Source of the DNA: Melanocharis versteri
Lineage: Eukaryota; Chordata; Aves; Passeriformes; Melanocharitidae
NCBI GenBank assembly: GCA_013397845.1
Contig: VZTG01004585.1
Location: 188,164 to 252,163 of the forward strand
DNA: 64,000 nucleotides
Reading direction: 5' to 3'
Both the position numbers and the translations under genes were made by a program. Below are positions 11,383-23,100 of this stretch, one piece after another (within the stretch, counting starts at the first letter, position 1; each line of letters opens with the position of its first letter). Under the pieces are notes generated by a model. That model was not told the origin of the DNA. It did not search any database and saw only the letters and a program-made list of their open reading frames with translations.

Positions 11383-12695
11383 GCACAGAGTAATTCCTAC
11401 AGTGCACGGCAAGCACAACCGCAGGGGACAGGCGCCGGGACCTCCTGGACATCAGGCCACGCTCCTCATCCCTGGATATCCCCCCTCAATTCTATGTCGG
11501 TTTGATTAAAGACAAGCTGTAACCTCCCAGGAGCAGCTCTGCTGGTGCTAAGCATTATTAGTGCAAAAGTGAGGAGAGATTTGCTTTACTGTCAGAGAGG
11601 CTTTGAGTTTCTGGTAAATAAAGCAACTATTTTCAGCTTCCCAGGTCCTGCCCCCACAGGATTGCCTTCCCCGACTTAAGGAAAAGGCAGGAGCCACAGC
11701 AGCGAGCACTGAGCACACCCTCCCAGATGCTATCATCTTTGAAGAGGCTGAGCCATCTTCTGCAGAAAAATAAGGTGCCAAAAGATCAAATACATCACGG
11801 TGTATTTTGAAACTGGCAATTGAGTGGGGGGAAAAAATTACGTTGTTTAAAATCCAGTAGTGTATCGAATACTGACCCCACAGAGGACGAAATGTTCTTC
11901 TTAAATATTAACAGTCACAGTATGAAGGAACAAACCAAAACAAGCAAACAACCACCACCCCCCCAACGCCCCCAAGAAAAAAATATTGGTGGGGAGAAAA
12001 GAGCCCAACCTGCTGCTCAGAGGAATAAAAAACGCAAGGTGTGAGTGGGGGGATTTCTGGGAAACCATTGACGTTTTGGATGAATGAGCTTTCTGTGGGT
12101 GGTTGATGTAGAGAAGGGTAAGAAACGCAGACATGATTTATTCTCAAGCAAAATGATAAGACTAAAGATCTCCTGACTCAACACTTCTCCTGACTCAAGA
12201 ATTCATCTTTTTGTTTTCCGCCTTTGCAGATTCTGCTGGATGTGAGGGAAAGCCGCACGATTTGCACACTTCCCATCAACAGTATGGTCTGTTTAGGCTC
12301 CAAGGCAACAAAACCAATTTAAAGCCTACCTTTAAAAGCTGAACTAGATGTGCTTAAGATTACACCTTAATTCCATATTTCACTTGATCCAAGATAAGCA
12401 CAGTGATGAACTGAAGCCCCAGTAAATGTCTACCAACGCACATACATAAATGTCTACATACGCACATTGAAGTCTTATCATAGATGACTTATTGGCAAGG
12501 AAAATCCGCACAGGATGCTTTTTCTGATTAGAAAGTACAAAATCCTAAGGGGAAGCATTTCCTGTGATTACTCAGGTGTTTTGTTGGTTCTTAGAAATGG
12601 TATGTGGTTGAGGAAGTTAAAACCTTCGGGTGTCTGAAAGGCAGTGAGGTGAGAACAGAGCTCCAGCCCACAACACGAAGGTGTGTGAAGGATCA
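11383..12695. other. Intergenic, transition from GC-rich to AT-rich sequence
   Basis: Base composition changes between about 11.5 and 11.9 kb. No gene, RNA or mobile element is recognised. Confidence 0.55.
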
Positions 12696-12856
12696 GAGAA
12701 TCATGGAATGGGATTGCAAATGACCTTAAAGCCCATCCCTCCCATGGGCAGAGACACCTTCCACTATTCCAGGCTGCTCCAAGCCCCGTCCAACCTGGCC
12801 TTGGACACTTCCAGGGATGGGGCAGCCACAGCTTCTCTGGGCACCCTGTGCAAGTG
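12696..12856 (-). mobile_element. CR1 LINE 3' fragment, minus orientation
   Basis: AGAATCATGGAATGGGATTG is followed by GACCTTAAAGCCCATC and GACACTTCCAGGGATGGGGC, stopping at GGGCACCCTGTG. This is the inverted 3' end of CR1, about 160 bases. Confidence 0.82.
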
Positions 12857-15800
12857 GAATGACTCATTATACAGAGCTAAAAAGAATTTAGCGTGGCCTT
12901 ACCAACACCTACTGAATGTGATGACCCAGCTGCGAGGAGATGCCAACACAGTGTTTTGGAAATGAGCCTGTAAGAGAAGGTACCACTGACAAACATTTAC
13001 AAGCACTTCCATTCACATTTCCTTAGGTTTCATAAAACTGACTTTTTCCATGCAACACAAGTTTAAATATTTGTTGTTTGCACTGCAAATGTTGAGAAAA
13101 AAACTCGAAAATGCAGTCAGGTTTATGCAGTAAGATTATGGAAAGTCAGACAGTAAAGTGGGGAGCGGAAAGAAGAAACCAGCTGAAAAAAAATTTGTTG
13201 CAGTTGTCAGGAAAGGATTAGTAGGAAAAACTCCTCAGACAACTGCTCAGCACTTGTGGGGAAAGACCCCATCTTTGACACAGACCAGTTATCCCTTCTC
13301 CTCCTCTTCTCCCATGCTCCCTAAATCTAATCATGGATTCTTTTTATATTCAAGGAATGGGAATTTCTAAATGCTAAGTACCACTACAGAACTGCCCAAG
13401 ATTTCCATCTATTTATCATGAATGCTTGTGGATGTTTCCAGTTGGAGGAAAAAAGAGTTTGAGGGGTTTTTTTTAAGTGTTTGTTCCTGCATACCCTCGT
13501 GTGAGGCCCACTGCAGTCTGGGCTAGAGCTGGGCACCAGTTTTTTATTATTTGTTCTTTCTTAGGTAAAAATCAGGAAAGATTTTACTGCAGAATAGACC
13601 TGATTACATTAGACCTGACCGTCATGGAAAGAATGAGCTTTAATCTCACTTCCTTCATCTCTTACTTAATTTCTTCCTTATTCACAGTGGATTTCTCTCT
13701 TATTCATTTGAATCAGGGTTGACTACTTTGCTTTAAATGCAGAGGTGAGGTGGGCCAGACTTCAGTTTCCCCCTACAAATCCCAGTTCAGTTCCTGTTTT
13801 TCCAGGCCATTTTACCAACAGACATTCTTTGTTCCAGTTATTATCCAGCCTGACCTCCTGGTCCAGTGCTGAAAACCAACCTCTTTACGTATACTAATGT
13901 GTTTTCCAACATTCTAGAGCTTTCCCTAAAAGCCAGGTCATGCTTTTTGAGGTTGTGGTTTTGTCCCCTGGAAACAGGAACAACGATTGTGCTGGTGCCT
14001 CCCTAGCAGACCCAACACAATTCACTTCAGGGGGATTCACCATTGAAAAGGGGAAGAACTAAATCAGATTATGGGCCTTTTTCTGCCCCAGGGTGCCCAA
14101 ATTTTATAGCAGGGCACTCCAGGGATTTGCAGTCATTCCAGGTTTAAAATGGCATAAACAGGCAGGTCTTGCCCTCATGTTTGTGAAGGTACAAAACCCC
14201 ACTGGAAATACCAGACCTGAGCTGGGCTGTGAAAATGCAGGGGTTGGGCCAGTTCTGTTTTAAACACAGCTCAGACTTCTCCTAAAAGTAGATTTTTAAA
14301 GGTCACCCACCTCTAAGCTAACTTGCAGCCTACTTTTGATCTCTTGGAAGAAAAACAATCTTAATGAACTTGATCTGAAAAGCAGATCCAAAGTGCTACG
14401 AATGTGCTCTCTGTCACATTCCAATGCCTGGCACCACACCACATTTCAGAGCAAGTACACTGAATTTTTTCAGGTTTATCAGCTGAAACCTCAAACCTCA
14501 GGGAACAGTCCTCGCTCTCCCACACCCTCACAATCCTATTATTTATTTGTGTTTAATAAAATTACCTAATTAGACCATTCTCCAAGGAAACAACTTGCAG
14601 CTTTAGGCAAATACAGAAAGATGTTGACTTCAACACAGCTTTTTCCTCGATCCAATCCCAAGGCAAAGAACCTTTTCAATTAAACCCACTGTGCAGGTAG
14701 GCACAAGCACCTCTGCTGATAAACATCACTAATTACAACCAACACTTACTAATACAAATCTCAGCTTTACAGGAGGCATCTGGGGCCTCCAGATGTGCGT
14801 TTCAGGTCTCAAAGTAAATACAGGCACTGAAACCAATGAATACCCACAGGAAAACTGAATTTTTAGGGTAAGGCCACTGGAATGTAAACAGCAGGGCTGG
14901 AATTTAAGAGATGACTCCAGAAGTCTGGTTCCTGCATAGCTCGATGTAATATCAGGTATTTACCAACCACATGAGGACAAAGAGGTTTGCTTACAGGCAT
15001 GGAAAATGAGGATTCCTAAGAAAAACCCATGGATCTCACTGCAAACTCCAGCATTACACATTCAGTGAGGAGAGGAGAGGAGAAAAACAAACAAAAAACA
15101 GACACTGTGTTTACTTTTTTTGATTTTATAGAATTTTTACAATATATTTCTCTTCATTTGCATATTTTACCCACATCTGTAGCTTTCTTTTTACATGTTG
15201 AACTGAACTGGAATAAATCTAAAGGTCTGATATATTTTAAACAACTGATAAAAATTGCAAAGTAGTAAACCCGTAAGAAAAGAAATTATAAAACTCTCGT
15301 TTTAAAGTGTTTAATGAAAGCAAGTCAAATGTATCATTAGGAACAATATGGTTTGTTTTAAACATGTCATAGGTGATTCAGGCAGGATAACTTTTTTAGT
15401 TTTTCTTATATTAGGCACATTTTTTTCAGCATACCTGTTTTCCAGACAGTTTTATACAATTCAATAGCATCATTCACATCCACTTAGAACTTCTGCATAA
15501 TTTTCAAAATGTGATTGATCATGAATATTCATTATTGGTATTCCATTCCTCTTTCTTTAGAGCTACCAGAAGAAAAAAAATAATCAGTGTTTCTTGTCTG
15601 TTAAAAAATCCATAATTAATGATTTGAGTTATAAGGCAGCAACAGATTCAGTGTCAACTCAGGTCACAGTCCTTCAGTTCCATCTAGTGGGTAGAAATTA
15701 CATTTAGTGGACACTGTTCCTAGACAGTTCCTTCAGGGCAAGACGACTGACTCACAAGGCCAGTCACTGCTGGTAGAGCAAGTTGAGTGGTAACGCCTAG

Positions 15801-15899
15801 CAAGGAATTCTGGCCACTCCTGTGTCATCCTTGCAGCCTCATGTCTTCATCCAGAAAGCAAAAGGACAGTCCAACAGAAAAAAAACGTGACTATGACAG
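12857..15899. other. Intergenic, AT-rich, downstream of ZZEF1
   Basis: No conserved frame or RNA gene is seen. A further minus-strand AATAAA at 14542-14547 could serve a longer ZZEF1 3' end but has no other support. Confidence 0.5.
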
Positions 15900-15923
15900 A
15901 GCTGTGACAGGTTCTATGAATGG

Positions 15924-15929
15924 TTTATT
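15924..15929 (-). terminator. ZZEF1: Candidate poly(A) signal AATAAA for ZZEF1
   Basis: On the minus strand AATAAA is followed about 35-50 bases later by a T-rich, GT-containing run (around 15878-15890), the usual downstream element. It lies about 2.16 kb after the stop codon. Confidence 0.45.
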
Positions 15930-17072
15930 TACAGTTTTCATCCCTGATGTGAAAAAAGAAAAAGCCGCCTTTGACTGAACAGGCAGAGCTCAGCAGCTGC
16001 ACAGCTCAGCACCTTGCATATCCGTGATTCCTCAGCCATGGATGCCCACCGAGGCAGCGAATAGGAAGCCCTACTGCTCCAGAAAAGCAATTTCCAAGTG
16101 CTCACCTGCTGCATCCTTACAACTCCCTGACATCAGTTTGGGAACATCTCCTTTTGGTGGAGCAACTCCCCACGCCCAGAATCTGTTCAAACAATTACAA
16201 GGTGTGAAGCAGTTGGTTCCCCAGGGATCTCTGACAGCCCTGCAGGGAGGCTGCAAACTCAAACACCTTGCTTGGATGTGGGAACAGAATGATCCGTGCA
16301 TGAAAAGTACACCACAACCTGGATAATTCCCTTCCCATTGTGATGTCTTTAAGGAATCAACTCAGGATGCTCAAGGAGGGCTTTCAGACAAGCATCTCTC
16401 TGCTTCCTTTCAGTCTTTCACAAATACTACACGTTTCCTGAATCCTGGCATTCTCATTTGCTAAGAGAGCCACTTCATTCCTGAAGGCAATGGCTTCAGC
16501 ATGGTGCTTCTTGGCCTTCAGTTTTAAGTCTTTCAGGCAGAATAGTCACATTCTGATTCAAGCACTCGCTGTGCACTCACTTGGCTGAACAGAAGTCAAA
16601 ACAAAACTCTACAGCACTAGAGGCCATCAAAAAAAATCCAAGGGATGTATTACTGCATGTTTCCCTCTCAGAGGGAGATTGGGCCACCCTTAAACTCCAG
16701 CCCCAGCTGATAAGACTGTCAGTTCAGAGGACACTCCCCAAAGCAGGGCTCCTGTGCGCTGCTATTTGGGCACCACTCAAATTTTGGACAAGCAGGTCAA
16801 TAAATACAGACTGACAGAGCCACTGCTTTACACAACTTGCATTCAGTTACTACTAGAGCTTTTGGCTGCCTTTTTTTTCCCATACTCCAATGTTGGGGTG
16901 AAGAAGGGAAGAAAAATATAATTAGCATTAAAAGTAATCTAAATTTATATTTGACAAGACTAGCTCTACAAACTGTGAGATGGTATACAAAATGCACCCC
17001 CAAATCTTTCTGTGTACTTTTTAACTCTTTGGAAAGGGAATAACCCGTGTAGCTGTGCAGGAAGAAAGCAAA

Positions 17073-17078
17073 TTTATT
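17073..17078 (-). terminator. ZZEF1: Alternative proximal poly(A) signal AATAAA for ZZEF1
   Basis: A second minus-strand AATAAA lies about 1.0 kb after the stop. The downstream T/GT-rich element is weaker than at 15924, so I rank this as a possible shorter 3' end. Confidence 0.25.
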
Positions 17079-18090
17079 TCAGCATAGAAGGTCTGAAATT
17101 CATTCCATGTTCACTAAGAGGAATGTGGTTATTGCTCTGTAAGATAAGAGTGGATTGATCATTAACCCCACCCTGAGTACGGGGAGTCTGGTTCCCAACA
17201 TTGCCAAGAAGAACCTCCTAAGCCACTAATAGCAAAACAACTAAAAGAAAAAAAGCCTCGTGAATAATTTCGTGTAAAGATGTGATTTTTGAGAAACATG
17301 TTAAGTTCTTCAGGTCTTCATATCACCACTGCCTTGTGCCTAAAGGCCAGCCTTCGCTCTCTGCTCTACAATAATGGGCTATTTGGAATAATACACTGGA
17401 GATAAAGCAAGCTAAGAACAGGTAACCCTTTGAATGAATCAAAGAACAGGAGAAACATAAAGCTCTTGCACGAGGATGCTCTGAAACTGGAATCCTTCAA
17501 CTGCTTTGCAAATCACCCACAATTTGTTTTACAACCTGTAGTTTAGTAAGAATTGAAATCCTTTTCCTTGGGTAGTAGCCTCCAAAGCAAAAATGACAGG
17601 ATTCAAGCGTGCACCATTTCTGCAGCAGCCACCAGATTCTGGTTTGCCTGTTTCACTCCAAAGATGTACAACAGATGCTGCTGATGGCATCACCCCCAGT
17701 TCAGCAGTATTTTCTGAAGCTGACACATTCCATGGATCAAGTTTCCTCAGGAGCAGATGATACTAATGTGGGGGCCTTCCATTCTCATACTTCAGCTACC
17801 TTCTTTCCTTTACTTCCTCTGAATAAAAAACAATATTGTTCTGTTTACTCTAACATGCTACAATATGTGCATACATAACTGTAGGCGACGCGTGAGTTAC
17901 TTCAAGATGTGCTTTTTCATTGAAGTGCGCTGTTACTTTTACAAATTCTACATCAAGGTGGAAGGAAGGAAGGCTGCAGAGTGCTCATACACTGAAGCTG
18001 AAGGAACTTCTCCTGAACGGAGTTAAGATGTTTGTTCCAATGTCCTATGGACAAACTACTCTATCCCATGCACTCCGGCCTGAGCCAGTA

Positions 18091-20196
18091 TTAAACATTC
18101 CAGAAACTTGTTGATTTGTTTGGGTAGTTAATGGCAAGGCTGATAGCAGCAATGTTCTTCAGGGCCTAGAAGAGAAAAGGAAAAACAAAGTCACACCGGA
18201 TATTCTCCTCAATCCTAAAGTGTAAAGAAATCTTTGTACGAAACTAAACAGAAATAGAAACCTGGAATCATGGAATGGTTGGGGTTGGGAGGGACCTTAA
18301 AGATCATCTCATTCCACTCCCTGCCATGGACAGGGACACCTTCCACCAGCCCACATTGCTCCAAGCCCTATCCAACCTGGCCTTGGACACTTCCAGGGAT
18401 GGGGCAGCCACAGCTTCTCTGGGCAGCCTCTGGCAGGGTCCCACCACCCTCATGAGAAGAATTTCTTCCCAATATCCCAGAAAAGCATTTGTGCATAGTT
18501 CACTCACAACTTTCAGAGGCCTGGCAAGGTACTGTAATGCCCAAGTACATGAATATCTCTTTTATAAACTCCACTGGGCAATGAGAAGACATTCAGTGTC
18601 TGCCACAAAGATCCCAGACAACCCAGCCCTGGGGCTGTGCAATCCTACCTGTGCTGTGCAGCGATGAAGATGATCTTCAGTATTTAAGGCAAGCAAATAC
18701 TCCTGTAGAGATCCAAGCTCCTGCAGCCAGAAAACATGTAATGAACACCAATGTTTCTACCAAAGCTGATATTCTACTAATTAACATGAAAATGCTGATC
18801 ATCAGACCAGTCCCCAAGAACCAAAGGTATCAGAACTGCACACAAGATTCTCCTGGACTAGAGCACAGTTTGTGATCACAGAAATGAGCTCATGGCACTG
18901 GTCATATTTAAAGTTCAAAATCAACTCAATCAAAACCACATGCAAATACCTTTACATTAATTATTAAACCAGAATTCCTCTCAGAACAAACAGTGGCTTT
19001 AGGGCCTTAATAGTCATGACTATTACTTAAAGTCCAGTGATGGATAAGGCAACAGAATTCCCCTCTAATTAGAATTTGCTGCCACACTCCATAAGTGAAA
19101 GTTGTTAATGTTTCTGTAGCTCTGAGGGATAAAGGAAAACTGCATTTAGTGTAACACTGAATTCTCTGTCATTCCCAGCATTGAGGAAAGGAGAGATGGA
19201 AATGCAGGAACTGCTTACAGTAACTCTGTTTTCTGTCACAAAGAAGAGTTCTGCCAGTGCACGATGAAGAGGAAGGAGAATACCAGGCTTGGCCGTGTCG
19301 TGACACGAGTTGTTCTCCATATGGGTGAAAAGCTGCCAAAGTGGCTTCAGTAAGGTGAGATCACAGTCCCTGGAAAAAAGTAATTTAAACTAAATCGTGA
19401 TGCAATAGTGAGTAACCATCATGCCCACTTCTGGGAATGGGAAGGTGGGGGGGCAGAAACCAAAACCAAATCAAATTTAATTTAATTTTAAGAGCAAAAC
19501 CATACATTTGTGACAGTTAAAAATAAAAAATAACCACTTTGCTAAATGCTCTTGCATCTACAAATACTCATGCCATATATACATAGGCTTAAGGACACAT
19601 ATCCCTTCTAAAACTCAATTACAGGCTAAGTGGTACAACTAAAAACAATAATTTAAAAGCTATTTACTTTACAGAGAATCAGATCATCACTTCACCAGGT
19701 TATTATTTCATCCTTACCTTAATTCTGCAGTATAACTAATACAAAGAGAATAAATTTCTAGAAAATTAATTGAAGTCTACCTTTGTCCTGTTTTGTGGTG
19801 GCTTTTTTTCTTTTACAATGACATTTGAATTCATTGGAGTTTTTTAAAGGCCAGGAAAGAAGAGAGAGTAATAAGTTTCTGCTATCAAAGCACTGTAAAT
19901 TCCATCTGACAGGCAAATTAAGAATATCTGCTTCAAATCACGGGGGTTTTTTTTGCTTCAAAATAGTATCAGCTTAGTGCCTTTTTGTTCCCCTTTGCCA
20001 TTGGTGCAGAATGTGGAGCAGTGCACTCACCCCTGGCTGCTGCACTGCACTATCTTCAGGAGCAGGTGGATGGCCTTCAGACGCTGGTGACCTGTCTGGC
20101 GACACGCCACCCCCACCTGCCACTCCCAGATTTTGGCCAGTGGAAGGTGAGGAACTACCCTCTCCTCAGATAGCATCTGCTTTAGAATTTCAAACC
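18091..20196 (-). other. ZZEF1: ZZEF1 exons 48-51: helical C-terminus and stop
   Basis: Exons 20196-20031, 19369-19219, 18720-18649 and 18165-18091 encode visible residues of about 2526 to 2680. They include EERVVPHLPLAKIWEW, LKPLWQLFTHME, PLHRALAELFFVTENR and ISLAINYPNKSTSFWNV. The TAA stop is at 18091-18093. The mammalian protein as I recall it ends two residues later. The last intron is short (18166-18648) and about half of it is CR1 sequence. Confidence 0.94.
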
Positions 20197-23100
20197 CTGG
20201 GAAAAAGGAAAATTCAAATAGCTGTTCAGCTTTGTAGGGACACATTCTGTTCATATAGTCAGTTTTCTCCATACACCAAGTATTGCTCTGGCAAGCCAGA
20301 AATACTGAATTAAAATATCAGACAAAAATCTCAGATAATTCTAGATTACATCCTGACATGGCAACTCTTTCCTGAGGCAAAACTGACATAAAAACTGGAA
20401 AGAATCATATAAAAATTAAATTTATGCCCAAATAAGGCAAACAAAGCACAGGCCCTCCCTATTATATGATATGCAGTAGGGGTTTCCTGATAGCAAATTA
20501 TCCACCAGCCTCAATTTCATTAAAAATATTTAAACTCTAAAATAAACCAACAAAACCTCTTATGCTAAAAATTAGACCCAGAACCATCCTATTTTAATGG
20601 ACAACCACTTCTGAAAAATGCAATTACCATTATTTCTGTTTCCAATTTTGGCATCCCAGAGTATTTACTAAATACTCTCTGTAATTACTATCATATAATG
20701 AGATTTTGGATGCAAATTACATTATTATAATTGTAATCTCCAAGTCTCTATGAAGATTTTGTATTTCTACCCCAAAGTCACAGGAAGTAAGAGACATCAG
20801 TTGAGTTGCAACTTGAACAAAACTGATCACGTTATTTCTAAGACACTGAATGCAAATTCTAAGTCAAGTAAAAGGGATAACCACAAGTCTCTCAAAGCTC
20901 AGCAAAATGACTATAAAAGGCCCTTTTCAACACATTCTGAGCATCTCTTACCTGTCTGAAACCTTCCCAGATGACCTGCTGTCACTGTAAACTTATAACC
21001 CCACTCAGTGTTGCTCATGTCAGAAGTAAATCGGTAGTAGAGTGTGTCTCCTATGTGCAGAGAGGGAAGAAAGCCCACATTACTACCTTCTGAGTTAGTT
21101 TTGCCATCTCAAATACAATTGAAAAGTCTGAAATTAATTAATGCTAGATGTCTTCATTCAAGAAAGGTGGTCTTTTATTTTTTGGTAACTATGAAACACA
21201 GAGAACAGGGTGACAAAGAGGGGGCTGAAGCAAAACTCACAATGGTTTCCCCTGTCTAAAGATACTGGATAGGAAGGACTATGTCCTTTAGGAAGGATAA
21301 TGTCTTTTACATTTCTGACAACTAAATAGAAGAAATTAAAGAAACTCCATATTCTGCATCTGTAAATTCACTTTTCCAATTGTGTTATTGGATCAGTTAT
21401 GATTTATGAAACAAGGACCCCTATATAGGCAGCCAAGTTCTTTACAAAAACACTTGAATTCATTGGAAAAAAGGTTTAAAATATTTGAAAGTAAAATTTG
21501 TATATGTCAGAAAATTAAAATGAACATTTTTATTCTAGGGAAGAAAACTGTTAAACTTAATCACTTAAAAGTGGAAGGACTATCAAAACATTTGGCCACT
21601 TCACAATCAGGCAAAAAACATTCAAAAGGTCTTTTGACGTTGTAGCATCTCCACCTTTAGAAATAAATCCTGGTAGTTGGCTGTAATGCTGCACAAAACA
21701 TCTTCTTACCTACTGTGCTCTATAATATTAGAGCTGTTAAAACTTCAAATATCTTTCTGCCCCATAAAAAAGCCTGTCACCCTGGGACAAGCAGGCTAGT
21801 TTTCATTGGGAAGCAGAATTTTCAAAGTTTCATGAATAAGAAAAATTTTGAAAACATTTTTTAGGATTTAAAAGGAAATATCTAAAAAAGAATTTCCCTT
21901 TTTATCATTAAATGGAGACAGTGTTCTCTCCGACTCATAGGAGAAAGCCCTGCAATCAAATGAAAAGCCCAGAAGCCTTTAAATGTCTGGTTTCAGCTAA
22001 AACCTGCTGGAATCAAGAGCCTTAATCCAGAGAGCCTTGGCTGGATATGAACTTCCACAAGGTGAAACTCAAGTTTCACAGCCAAGGCTGCTCTAAACAA
22101 TGGGCTTTGAAGTTCAGCTCCTTGGCAAACCTTGGCAACTATTAGGGAGGAAAAAGAAGACAGAAAGAAGTTCACAAAAATCTAAAATATTTCTACAGAA
22201 CACACATCTGCTTCTAACTAGCACCCGTAACCCAAAACCAGCAGCTTGTAACCCAAACTGGTTTGCTAAGAAAGTTCCTAAATCTCTTCACAGGTGCTGA
22301 CAGTACTTGAAGTCGAGAGTTTCCTGCAGTGCCCCAATGCTCAGTGGGTTAAAACAATTTAAAATCAGCCACAGGGGACCATGCAGTCCTTGAGCTCCCT
22401 GGCCTTTTCTCCTCACTGTGCTCTCACAAATGTGCTTAGAGAATCTAGAGTGCAGCTGGCAGTCAAACCCTGGGTTTTTTCCAGCTGTGCTCTGTGGCAC
22501 CAGCTGGAGCCAAGGTGCTGGCACTGGGTCTCTTTGCTCAGAGCAGCAGCAGAGCACGGAGACAGAGATAAGCATATATATTTTTTATTTTTTTTAATAA
22601 AAAAATGTGCTTCCTGTGGAAAGTAAGACAAGGCATAAACAATGTAAGTGAATATTGTGCAGAACAAGGAGTGTGTTGGAATAGAATCAAGATCAAATTT
22701 GTTTCCAGTAGCTGAGTGCATGCTTTGACTGATGGGTGGAAAGAAAAGGTCACAGCACAACAGATAAGCCACTTTTCAGAAACAAATGCAAGAGCAGCAT
22801 GTCAGAGCAAACAGAGTGGGACAAGGGAAGGATTGGCTTCTTTCCTACACCTCTCAGGAACATCCACATTTAACTGATCAGGAGTTTCTCTCAGGAGTCC
22901 CAGCAATATCCTACAGAACCTTGAATCAGTGCACATTCACCTGGAAGCTCAAAGTCAGTCCATTTCTGTGGAGACCCACTGAAGCTGTGCCGATCCTGCT
23001 GGAAATCGCTGCTGCTGGACATGAGCAGCTCATCACAGCCCTCCTCTGTGTTACACTGAGAGTCAAACTTGATGGAGAGATAGATAGCACCAGGAATGTG

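Larger units (their letters stand above)
15900..18090 (-). other. ZZEF1: Probable ZZEF1 3' untranslated region
   Basis: This is the stretch downstream of the ZZEF1 stop on the minus strand. It has no conserved frame and is AT-rich. Its likely left boundary follows the minus-strand AATAAA at 15924-15929, giving about 2.2 kb, close to the size I remember for the human 3' UTR. The end is inferred, not shown by transcript evidence. Confidence 0.5.

Noticed and set aside
10253..11509. Long plus-strand frame across the gap
   Set aside because: It passes through 223 unknown bases and minisatellites, so its length is an artefact.
8959..11509. First exon of ATP2A3, expected near this side of ZZEF1 in mammals
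   Set aside because: I looked for the SERCA N-terminal motif on the minus strand in the GC-rich part and did not find it.
11901..12147. Hydrophobic minus-strand frames with C-rich start
   Set aside because: They come from a low-complexity A/C-rich run and have no homology or context.
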